Source: Porticoccaceae bacterium
GTDB lineage: Bacteria; Pseudomonadota; Gammaproteobacteria; Pseudomonadales; Porticoccaceae
Length of the DNA: 64,000 bases
Assembly (NCBI GenBank): GCA_018069525.1
Contig: JAGPUQ010000008.1
Span: 186,001-250,000, forward strand
Reading direction: 5' to 3'
Both the position numbers and the translations under genes were made by a program. Below, in pieces: positions 55,101 through 62,088 of the stretch (position 1 is its first letter; each line of letters starts with the position of its first letter). The notes under the pieces are model-generated. The model was not told the origin of the DNA. It ran no database searches and saw only the letters and a list, made by a program, of their open reading frames with translations.

Positions 55101-55737
55101 CGAGGCGGTCATTCGCAACTACTACAAATTGCTGGCCTACAAAGACGAATACGAAGTCGCGCGCCTGTACAGCGACGGTGAATTTATTCAGCAGCTCGAA
55201 CAGCAGTTTGAATCCGGTTATCGCCTGTCTTTCCACCTGGCGCCGCCGCTCTTGGCGAAGCGCGATAAAGATAACGGTCGCCTGCTGAAACAGGAGTTTG
55301 GCGCGTGGATGCTGCCGGCGTTTCGACTGCTGGCAAAGCTCAAATTTTTGCGTGGCACGCGCCTGGACCCCTTTAGCTATACCGACGAGCGCAAGATGGA
55401 GCGGCAGCTAGTCGATGATTATGTAGCAGGGATCGAGCAGTTGCTTGAGTCTTTAGCAGCCGACAGCTCTACTGATGCTTACGCCCTCGCCGTTAAAATT
55501 GCGGCGCTGCCCGAGTTTATTCGCGGCTATGGCCATGTCAAAGAGGCTAATGTGGTCAGCGTTCGCCGCCGCCGGGCCGCGTTGTGGCAGCAGCTGCTCA
55601 ATCCGGATCAGCGGGGTAGCAATAACGACGATGGCGGTGAGGATTTTGATGGTTCGGTCAATAATTATGCGAACGATGTCGGCAACCCAGTCCAGATTGT
55701 TAATATTCAGGAACCGCTCGCTCCGACACCTGATTAA
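52132..55737 (+). CDS. Fused indolepyruvate-type 2-oxoacid:ferredoxin oxidoreductase
   Basis: A 1201-aa single-chain enzyme with TPP-binding alpha-type regions (GYRGSPLGGFDFALSKAQ; FCSGCPHNTSTRVPEGSRALAG; ILYNDAVAMTGGQN), a 4Fe-4S segment (VCEGCGDCGVQSNCLS), and a C-terminal gamma domain (GVGGMGVLTVGSVIG). It would oxidatively decarboxylate an aryl- or branched-chain 2-oxoacid to an acyl-CoA, reducing ferredoxin. Such fused forms are common in aerobic proteobacteria. The start is GTG. The C-terminal tail has Asn/Asp-rich low complexity. Its link to the CuMMO locus is by proximity only. Confidence 0.9.
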   Translation: MAVSLDDKYTLANGRAYMSGIEALVKLPMLQRQRDLAAGLNTAGYISGYRGSPLGGFDFALSKAQSHLKQHHIHFQPGVNEELAATSIWGSQQVNLFEGAKYDGVFGLWYGKGPGLDRAMDAIKHGNNTGASRLGGVLAVVGDDHLCKSSTLAFQSEPMFAAATMPVLNPASIQDVLDFGLLGWAMSRYSGCWVGLKTTAANMDANVSTDVDPDRVNIVIPQDFDLPEGGLNSRWPDPPLAQEARLQRSKIYAALAFARANNIDRVAISHPKRQLGIVTTGKAYLDTMQALSDLGIDEGLAADIGLGVYKVGMSWPLEPQGAKAFAQGFDELLVIEEKRSLIEDQLKGQLYMLPDGERPRIVGEYDEAGALLVSNVGGLNPGDIAQVIVQRLLCLPDAAEWRERLLLSNGIATALPAPGTLPQRQPWFCSGCPHNTSTRVPEGSRALAGIGCHFMATWMDRQTDTFTQMGGEGSSWIGQAPFTETAHVFQNLGDGTYFHSGILAIRAAIASGVNITYKILYNDAVAMTGGQNLDGSLSVEQMIQQLQGEGITRIALVSDLPEKYKRGLASGGLSVDHRDRLDAIQRELRELPGTTVIIYEQTCATEKRRRRKRGLLEDPDKRVFINERVCEGCGDCGVQSNCLSVIPKETALGRKRAIDQNSCNKDYSCVKGFCPSFVTVHGSALRKKDPNATSGVSDIQFPPLPEPQVPALTQPYSILLPGVGGMGVLTVGSVIGMAAHLEGLGTAVITQTGLAQKFGAVTSHVRIAPRQQDIHAYQISEGVGDLLLGADLVVASARDSLALMHAGAGAVVNSHDSPTAEFTHNPDAAFPGREMEAAITNALHDVNSGSESQSGSHFVDATGLATALMGDAIASNFLLLGYAWQLGLLPLRLESLEQAVRLNAVAVELNLNALQWGRRYAECPDKVRQAAGIQEVDYDPPMPSLDDLVSERERWLTQYQNAAYAERYRVLVDQVRSVDIALHGSAGELSEAVIRNYYKLLAYKDEYEVARLYSDGEFIQQLEQQFESGYRLSFHLAPPLLAKRDKDNGRLLKQEFGAWMLPAFRLLAKLKFLRGTRLDPFSYTDERKMERQLVDDYVAGIEQLLESLAADSSTDAYALAVKIAALPEFIRGYGHVKEANVVSVRRRRAALWQQLLNPDQRGSNNDDGGEDFDGSVNNYANDVGNPVQIVNIQEPLAPTPD

Positions 55738-56214
55738 TTAAATGACTGGTATCTCTATGAAAGCTAATAATTTTTTAGATTATTGGCGAGGGATTTCCGA
55801 GTCTAAAGCGGTCATGCGATATTGAAGTGACATATTGTTATATTATGGCTTGAATAAGCAGCAGTTATTGTGCAAGAATTGCGGTCATTGCTGATGGTTA
55901 CGACCACGGTGAGGGGGTCTTACTTGTATGTGGACTTAGTTTCAGCAGCTCGACGCTGAATTAAAGCGGGTTCAACCGGGTATGAGTCAAGAAAGTTTGG
56001 GTCGATAAGCGTTCGATTGATAAATTATCAAGAGTAACCAATAAGAGTGATAGAGATTGAATAATAACGACCGAGCAAAACGTTACTACCTATAATAATG
56101 ATCGGAAAATGATGAGTGGGATAACCATTAAAATTCAGCTTAAGTTCAGCTTAAGTGCAGCAACAAAGAAAGTAAAAAAACTATAGATAATCAAAGTAGT
56201 TAGGAGAATGGGGT
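55738..56214. promoter_or_regulatory. Long leader upstream of first DUF1302 gene
   Basis: 477 bp without a gene. Positions 55841-55863 hold the first copy of a shared motif (TATGGCTTG, then AATAAGC; dyad GCTT-N4-AAGC) that recurs before both DUF1329 genes. A short repeat (CAGCTTAAGT/CAGCTTAAGTG) lies near 56137-56160. GGAG precedes the ATG. No other feature is recognised. Confidence 0.5.
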
Positions 56215-58161
56215 ATGAGTAAAACAACAATTAAACTGGCAGCAATAGCGGCCTTGTCGGGATGCGCAGCGGTGTTCGCGCCGCTGGCCAGCGCCCTCGA
56301 CGTCACAATGTCGGGTTTTATCCGTCAGGAGATGGCCTACAAAATATCCAACGAGGAAAACCCGGCAAATAGGGGTGGGTTTAAACATCAAGAGGCACCG
56401 CTGCTTGATGGTCCTTTTATAGCGGGCCTTACAGGGGGAGCCCTCACTGAAGTTGCTTGCGGCGGGCTCTCTGTCGGTACTTGTCAAGAGGACAAAAGTA
56501 CCGACAACGACTGGAACGTCTTCGCCACCAAGGCGGAGCTGGACTTTAATATCCAGATCAATCAAAACTGGACCGGTTTTGTCAAGTTGCGCGGCTACTA
56601 CCAGCCCGACGTGTTTGACGAAGCCGATGTTTATTATCCCGGTGAAGACAATGCCGACTTCGGCGACGACACCGACCATTTTGGCGTCAAAAACTTCGCC
56701 AATGGTGAGGCTACTTACCTGTCCTATAGTAATGAAGACTATATGATCGATATACCGGCGCTGTACCTGGATTACCAGAAAGGCGCGTTCTGGATGCGTA
56801 TCGGGCAGCAGCAAATTGCCTGGGGTGAAGCGCTGTTCTTCCGCGTAGCCGATGTGGCTAACGGCCTCGATCTGCGTCGCCATTTGTTTTTCGATCTGGG
56901 TGCCGAGGAATACGCCGATGAGCGTGTGGCTTCGCCCGGGGTTCGCGCCAGTTATGTACTGAGTGATACCTGGCAGATCGAAGGCTTTGCGCAAATGTTC
57001 CAGCCTTCCGTGCTCCCGCCTCGCGGCAGCCCCATGAGCCTGGTGTATCAGCCCTTTGGTATCAGTTATCACGATGGCTTCCAAAAAGTAAAAGATCAGG
57101 TTAACGTTGGTGTGCGCTTACAGGGTAACTTCGGTGACCTTGAAGTACAGGCCTTTGCGGTCAGTCGCCATAACCCCGATCCGATCTTTAGTTTAGAGGC
57201 GGGCGGGCAGACTAATGGACCATTTGGAACCGGCCCTGCTGGCCCCTATGTACCAACTCCGGGCACATCCTTTGCCGACCAGCCCTTTATTTACGACCAG
57301 TTCAACAATGGGTTTGGGGGTACTGATGGTACCAACTCGCCGAATATGTGGTACTGGGCGGCCGGATTAGCCGGGGTTGATGGCACGGCGGTACTCGATA
57401 ATTTAGCCGCTATAACCTGGGTGGACGAAGCTTTTCGATTCGGTTTCGGCCTGGTGCCAGACGCAAACGGCGACTTCGTAACGTCTGCATTGGGTCCCCA
57501 CTCTATTACCGGCGTCAGTGGCTACGACGTACTGGATGCGTTTTTCGCATTTGGTGGTATCAGCGGTAATTTGGGCGTTACCTACGCGGCTGAAGATGTT
57601 TTCGGTATTGGCTTTAATTATATTAATTACTCCACGCCAGACAGCTTTTTCGACCAGCTAGTAATGCGCTTTGAGGCCAGCTATACCCCGGACAAGAAGT
57701 TTACGGCGAACGATTTAAGCTCGAACTTTATTGTTGAAGATGAATATGTGTTCAGCTTTGTGTTTGAGAAATATCATCGCTTTAGCCAAAGCTTCCCGGC
57801 CACTTTCTTTATCCTCGAATGGATGCACAAAAGCGAGTCTGACTTACTCGGCCGTCATCTCAGTGGCCTGGGTGGTACTGAGTACAAAAGCCCCACTGGC
57901 GGTGAAGAAGATGGCGGTTGGGACGGCATAGTGTTCGCCTTCCAGCAACCTTTCCCTAACTTGGTATGGCGTGCTGATTTGTCCGTGCTCTGGGATCTTA
58001 ACGGCGGCCTGTTTATCCAGCCTGCCGTGCGTTACAAGCCTTCTGGAAACTGGACTGTGGAAGCCTTTGCTAATCTGATTGATTCCAAAGATAATGCGTC
58101 AATCTTCGCGACCACCGATTGGTCCGACGATTTAACCGTACGCTTGACCTACCAGTTCTAA
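56215..58161 (+). CDS. DUF1302 outer-membrane beta-barrel protein
   Basis: A 648-aa protein with a Sec signal peptide ending ASALD and a long beta-rich body. The chain ends RLTYQF, the aromatic C-terminus used by the BAM complex, so it is an outer-membrane barrel. DUF1302 motifs include LDVTMSGFIRQEMAYK, the conserved block DFDL-type RVADVANGLDLRRHLFFD, and QQIAWGEALFFR. These proteins are typically partnered by DUF1329 proteins and MMPL transporters in hydrocarbon and aromatic degraders, and probably admit or export hydrophobic molecules. A paralogue is at 62089. Confidence 0.88.
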   Translation: MSKTTIKLAAIAALSGCAAVFAPLASALDVTMSGFIRQEMAYKISNEENPANRGGFKHQEAPLLDGPFIAGLTGGALTEVACGGLSVGTCQEDKSTDNDWNVFATKAELDFNIQINQNWTGFVKLRGYYQPDVFDEADVYYPGEDNADFGDDTDHFGVKNFANGEATYLSYSNEDYMIDIPALYLDYQKGAFWMRIGQQQIAWGEALFFRVADVANGLDLRRHLFFDLGAEEYADERVASPGVRASYVLSDTWQIEGFAQMFQPSVLPPRGSPMSLVYQPFGISYHDGFQKVKDQVNVGVRLQGNFGDLEVQAFAVSRHNPDPIFSLEAGGQTNGPFGTGPAGPYVPTPGTSFADQPFIYDQFNNGFGGTDGTNSPNMWYWAAGLAGVDGTAVLDNLAAITWVDEAFRFGFGLVPDANGDFVTSALGPHSITGVSGYDVLDAFFAFGGISGNLGVTYAAEDVFGIGFNYINYSTPDSFFDQLVMRFEASYTPDKKFTANDLSSNFIVEDEYVFSFVFEKYHRFSQSFPATFFILEWMHKSESDLLGRHLSGLGGTEYKSPTGGEEDGGWDGIVFAFQQPFPNLVWRADLSVLWDLNGGLFIQPAVRYKPSGNWTVEAFANLIDSKDNASIFATTDWSDDLTVRLTYQF

Positions 58162-58176
58162 AAATGGAGTTGTGAT

Positions 58177-58204
58177 AAGAAACGGCGCGTTTGCGCCGTT
58201 TCTT
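58177..58204 (+). terminator. Terminator after first DUF1302 gene
   Basis: A 12-bp perfect stem (AAGAAACGGCGC / GCGCCGTTTCTT) with a four-base loop and T-rich end. It separates the DUF1302 gene from the DUF1329 gene, so the latter must have its own promoter. Confidence 0.85.
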
Positions 58205-58258
58205 ATTGATTGAACTGATTTATAAGCGATCTGTCTGATACCCCGGCTATTACATTTT

Positions 58259-58281
58259 ATTATGGCTTGCATAAGCTGCAG
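58259..58281 (+). promoter_or_regulatory. Shared dyad motif upstream of first DUF1329 gene
   Basis: Second copy of the 23-bp motif (TATGGCTTGCATAAGC core, dyad GCTT-N4-AAGC), matching 55841-55863 and 60187-60209. It is ~170 bp upstream of the start codon. GG and GC are spaced 9, not 10, bases apart, so a sigma-54 promoter does not fit. It may be an operator. Confidence 0.5.
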
Positions 58282-58451
58282 CTATGAAGTTGCAGCTATG
58301 GAGTAAAACGGCATTAGATGAATCGCGAGCAGGTTGTAAAACAAACATCGATGGATAGAGCACCTGGTTTGGGCGAAATTATTTGGCCAATAACCTAAAG
58401 TCTTTATTTTACAGTGCTTTAGACAATAAATAGTTAAACGGGAGTTAAATT

Positions 58452-59861
58452 ATGCACATTAAAAAATACGATCACGATTTCAGCCGTCGCCTCTTTATGG
58501 AGAAAACGGCTAAAGGTACTGTGGGGGCTGGTGTACTCACCTCTTTGTGGCCGCTGATTGGTGAAACTGCGGATATTACTAAGGCTTATCCAGAAGAACT
58601 GCTGTCGATCGATGCCTACACCAAGGGTAAGGTCAGTACCGGTGATATCATCGACGCTGGTAATGTTGAACTGGTCAAAGACCTGCTGGATCCCATCCTG
58701 TATACCCAGATTTCACAAATGGGCCGCAAGATTCGCATTGCCCCGACGACCACCGACGTCACAAAACTGTTTCCCAAGGATTTCCTCGATGCCTCGCTGA
58801 AAAATGCAGGTAAAGCGGGTTTCGACGCCGATGGTAATGTGATCGTTAAAGACACGGGCGAAAAATGGATTGGCGGTATGCCTTTTCCAGATCCGAAGAG
58901 CGCTTATGAGGGCTATTCGAACTTGACCCTGAGCTGGGGCCGTCACGATACCTCCATCTTTGCAGTCGATTCCAAATCCATTGACGCCCAGGGCAATATG
59001 GCTTACGAATATGATCTCCTCTGGGTTGAGCAAAATACCCAGGGCCTGGTTAGTGATCCCAATGGCTTAACCGCCAAGCCGGGTTCTGAGCACTTACTGC
59101 GCAACCAAACTGCACTGTTTACCTATCCCAACGATGTTAAAGGTACCGCCTTCTTGAGTATCTGGGATTACGATCAGCGTAAATTCCCCGATCTGTACGG
59201 CTATCTGCCGGCCTTTAAGCGGGTGCGTCGCTTCCCCACCAATCAGCGCTTTGAGCCGTTGGTACCGGGTATGACCTTCTTCCTGTCCGATGCCTGGGGC
59301 GCGGGTGATCCGGCGCTAACCTGGGGTAACTACAAAGAAGTGGGTCGCCAGCCGATGTTGGGTTCCCAGTCGGGTACCTGGTACGGCGATCAGGAGGCCT
59401 GGAGCAAAGATGGTACTTTGCACGGTGGCCCTCAGGACAATAGTTTCTTCCTGATGGATTTTGAGTTTTGTCCGGAAGTGGCAATTTACGAAGCGGAGCC
59501 AACGGGTTATCCCCGTGCCCCTATTGGCAAAAAACGTGCTTATATCGATGTGCGCAATAATGTCTATATCGGCTACATCACTTATGACCGTCGTGGCGAA
59601 ATGTGGCGTTCGTTCGAAGTTGGCTTTAGCCAGCAGAAAAAAGGTGATCTGGTCAATGCAGATAACAGGGGTAATCCTGAGTGGTCCTGGTCTTATGTGC
59701 ACTCCATGGATATCCAGACGGGCTTTTTGACTCGCTTTACCCACGGTGAGAAAACTCGCAGCGGGATTATGGCGGGTTTCGATACCAACTCATCCGAGAG
59801 TCCAGAAGATGTTTATAATAAATATCTGACGGTTCAGGCAGTTCGTCGCCTGGGTACTTAA
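58452..59861 (+). CDS. DUF1329 periplasmic protein (copy 1)
   Basis: A 469-aa DUF1329 protein, a family with a LolA/LolB-like fold thought to handle lipidic or hydrophobic cargo in the periplasm. The N-terminus has SRRLFMEK followed by a hydrophobic stretch (GTVGAGVLTSLWPLIG), resembling a twin-arginine (Tat) export signal. Conserved blocks include RRFPTNQRFEPLVPG, WGNYKEVGRQPMLGSQSGT and YIGYITYDRRGEMWRSFE. GGGAG is the ribosome-binding site. It is ~90% identical to the neighbouring copy and shares its upstream region. Confidence 0.9.
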   Translation: MHIKKYDHDFSRRLFMEKTAKGTVGAGVLTSLWPLIGETADITKAYPEELLSIDAYTKGKVSTGDIIDAGNVELVKDLLDPILYTQISQMGRKIRIAPTTTDVTKLFPKDFLDASLKNAGKAGFDADGNVIVKDTGEKWIGGMPFPDPKSAYEGYSNLTLSWGRHDTSIFAVDSKSIDAQGNMAYEYDLLWVEQNTQGLVSDPNGLTAKPGSEHLLRNQTALFTYPNDVKGTAFLSIWDYDQRKFPDLYGYLPAFKRVRRFPTNQRFEPLVPGMTFFLSDAWGAGDPALTWGNYKEVGRQPMLGSQSGTWYGDQEAWSKDGTLHGGPQDNSFFLMDFEFCPEVAIYEAEPTGYPRAPIGKKRAYIDVRNNVYIGYITYDRRGEMWRSFEVGFSQQKKGDLVNADNRGNPEWSWSYVHSMDIQTGFLTRFTHGEKTRSGIMAGFDTNSSESPEDVYNKYLTVQAVRRLGT

Positions 59862-59913
59862 TCGTTTTGACCCCATATTGCTAATGGCTTGATTTGCTGT
59901 TGCAATAAGAAAT

Positions 59914-59952
59914 AACCGTACTACTGATTCGCATTGGTAGTACGGTTTTTTT
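59914..59952 (+). terminator. Terminator after first DUF1329 gene
   Basis: An 11-bp stem (AACCGTACTAC / GTAGTACGGTT) with a 12-base loop followed by a run of T. Intrinsic terminator. Confidence 0.85.
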
Positions 59953-60036
59953 ATGGATGAAATAATATTGGCGCTTAGCTATAGGGCTACGAAGGGATAT
60001 TGAGAGATTTTATCTAACTGTGAGGCGGTGAAAAAC

Positions 60037-60106
60037 AAAGTCATACCATAAAAGTCATACTATAAAAGTCGTACTATAAAAGTCGTACTATAAAAGGCAT
60101 ACTATA
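60037..60106. repeat. Tandem repeat, 5 x 14 bp
   Basis: Five copies of AAAGTCATACTATA with small changes (GTAC/CATAC). It lies in the gap between the two DUF1329 genes, upstream of the duplicated regulatory region. Confidence 0.9.
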
Positions 60107-60186
60107 AAAGAACGATATTGGCACTATCGCTCATCGATGGAACTGATTTTTGACCGATCTGTCTGATACTCCGACTATTACATTTT

Positions 60187-60209
60187 ATTATGGCTTGCAT
60201 GAGCTGTAA
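60187..60209 (+). promoter_or_regulatory. Shared dyad motif upstream of second DUF1329 gene
   Basis: Third copy of the motif (TATGGCTTGCATGAGC core; one change in the dyad). It sits at the same distance from its gene as the copy before the first DUF1329 gene, as expected if the duplication included the promoter region. Confidence 0.5.
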
Positions 60210-60359
60210 TTATGAGGTAAAACAGCTTTGAATCGAAAAGATTGTAAAAATTAACATCGATGGCTAGAGCACCTGGCCTGGACGGAATTATTTGGCCAAT
60301 AGGGTAAAGTTTTTATTTGGCAGCACTTAGACAACAAATAGTTAAACGGGAGTTAGATT

Positions 60360-61769
60360 ATGCACATTAAAAAATACGATCACGATTTCAGCCGTCGCCT
60401 CTTTATGGAGAAAACGGCTAAAGGTACCGTGGGGGCTGGTGTACTCACCTCCCTGTGGCCATTGATCGGCGAAACTGCGGATATTACCAAAGCCTATCCT
60501 GAGGAAATGCTGTCGATCGAGGGCTACACCAAGGGTAAGGTCAGTACCGGTGATGTCATCGATGCTGGCAATGTTGAGCTGGTCAAAGACCTGCTGGATC
60601 CCATCCTGTATACCCAAATTTCGCAAATGGGTCGGAAGATTCGCATTGCCCCGACGACCACCGACGTCACTAAGCTGTTTCCCAAGGATTTCCTCGATGC
60701 CTCGCTGAAAAACGCGGGTAAAGCCGGTTTCGACGCCGATGGTAATGTGATCGTTAAAGACACGGGCGAGAGATGGATTGGCGGTATGCCTTTCCCCGAT
60801 CCGAAGAGCGCTTATGAAGGTTATTCAAACATGACCCTGAGCTGGGGCCGGCACGATACCTCCATCTTTGCGGTCGATTCCAAATCCATTGACGCTAAAG
60901 GCAATATGGCTTACGAATACGACTTTCTGTGGGTCGAGCAAAACACCTCGGGCCTGGTCAGTGATCCCAATGGTTTGACCGCCAAGCCGGGCCAGGAGCA
61001 CTTGCTGCGCAACCAAACCGCACTGTTTACATATCCCAACGATGTCAAAGGTACTGCCTTCTTGAGTATATGGGATTACGACCAGCGTAAATTCCCCGAT
61101 CTGTACGGCTATCTGCCAGCCTTTAAACGGGTACGTCGCTTCCCCACCAACCAGCGCTTTGAGCCGCTGGTACCGGGTATGACCTTTTTCCTGTCCGATG
61201 CCTGGGGCGCGGGCGATCCGGCGCTAACTTGGGGTAACTATAAAGAAGTGGGTCGTCAACCCATGTTGGGTTCCCAGTCGGGTACCTGGGAGGGCGATGA
61301 GGATAGCTGGACCAAAGATAATACCTTGCACGGTGGTCCTCAAGACAGTAGTTTCTTCATGGTGGATTTTGAGTTTTGTCCGGAAGTGGCGATTTACGAG
61401 GCGGAGCCGGTGGGTTACCCCCGTGCACCCATTAGTAGAAAACGCGCTTATGTCGATGTACGTAACAATGTGTACGTTGGCTACATTACCTATGACCGTC
61501 GCGGTGAAATCTGGCGTTCCTTTGAAGCTGGCTTCTGCCAACAGAAGAAAGGTGATCTGGTTCGTAACGACCTCAGAGGTAATCCTGAGTGGTCCTGGTC
61601 TTATGTACACTCCATGGATATCCAGACCGGCTTTATGACTCGCTTTAACCACGCCGAGAAGACGCGTGCTGGGGTGATGGAAGGTTTCGATACCACTACT
61701 ACCGAGAGCCAGGAAGATATCTATAACAAATATCTGACGGTTCAGGCGATCCGTCGCTTGGGTACCTAA
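60360..61769 (+). CDS. DUF1329 periplasmic protein (copy 2)
   Basis: A 469-aa near-copy of the preceding DUF1329 protein, same length, with the same Tat-like start (SRRLFMEK). Differences cluster in a few surface-like spots: for instance the region around 'EGDEDSWTKDNT' versus 'YGDQEAWSKDGT', and the C-terminal 'GVMEGFDTTTTES'. No stop or frameshift; both copies look functional. Duplicate dosage or partial specialisation is likely. Confidence 0.9.
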   Translation: MHIKKYDHDFSRRLFMEKTAKGTVGAGVLTSLWPLIGETADITKAYPEEMLSIEGYTKGKVSTGDVIDAGNVELVKDLLDPILYTQISQMGRKIRIAPTTTDVTKLFPKDFLDASLKNAGKAGFDADGNVIVKDTGERWIGGMPFPDPKSAYEGYSNMTLSWGRHDTSIFAVDSKSIDAKGNMAYEYDFLWVEQNTSGLVSDPNGLTAKPGQEHLLRNQTALFTYPNDVKGTAFLSIWDYDQRKFPDLYGYLPAFKRVRRFPTNQRFEPLVPGMTFFLSDAWGAGDPALTWGNYKEVGRQPMLGSQSGTWEGDEDSWTKDNTLHGGPQDSSFFMVDFEFCPEVAIYEAEPVGYPRAPISRKRAYVDVRNNVYVGYITYDRRGEIWRSFEAGFCQQKKGDLVRNDLRGNPEWSWSYVHSMDIQTGFMTRFNHAEKTRAGVMEGFDTTTTESQEDIYNKYLTVQAIRRLGT

Positions 61770-61821
61770 ACGACGAGAACCAGGTAATAGCAATGGTTTA
61801 ATCGCTGTTGTAGTAACAATA

Positions 61822-61858
61822 AACGCCGCACTAATTAAGTTTAGTGCGGCGTTTTTTT
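61822..61858 (+). terminator. Terminator after second DUF1329 gene
   Basis: A 13-bp stem (AACGCCGCACTAA / TTAGTGCGGCGTT) with a six-base loop and seven T. A strong intrinsic terminator that uncouples the last DUF1302 gene. Confidence 0.9.
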
Positions 61859-62088
61859 ATGGGAGCAATACAGGTTTATGGCCAGGTTTTATTTGATGTA
61901 GAGATCTCCAGGGTGTTGAGCTTCTGAGGGGAAGCCCTTAGTGCTCAAATTATAAGCTAGAAGCATTATTATTATATACTATCATGTATGTATAAATTAT
62001 ATTAATTTGTATAAGTTATAAGGCTAAACCGTTAAGATAAGGACACACATATATAGTTATTAGTTTGCTTAGCATTTGGAGATTGAGC
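61859..62088. promoter_or_regulatory. AT-rich promoter region of second DUF1302 gene
   Basis: About 230 bp, very AT-rich around 61960-62030, with several TATA-like sequences. The dyad motif of the neighbouring genes is absent, so this gene may be controlled differently. GGAG lies seven bases before the ATG at 62089. Confidence 0.35.

Noticed and set aside
58259-58281. Sigma-54 promoter in the shared motif
   Set aside because: The spacing between GG and GC is nine bases in all three copies instead of ten, and the TTGCA element is out of register.
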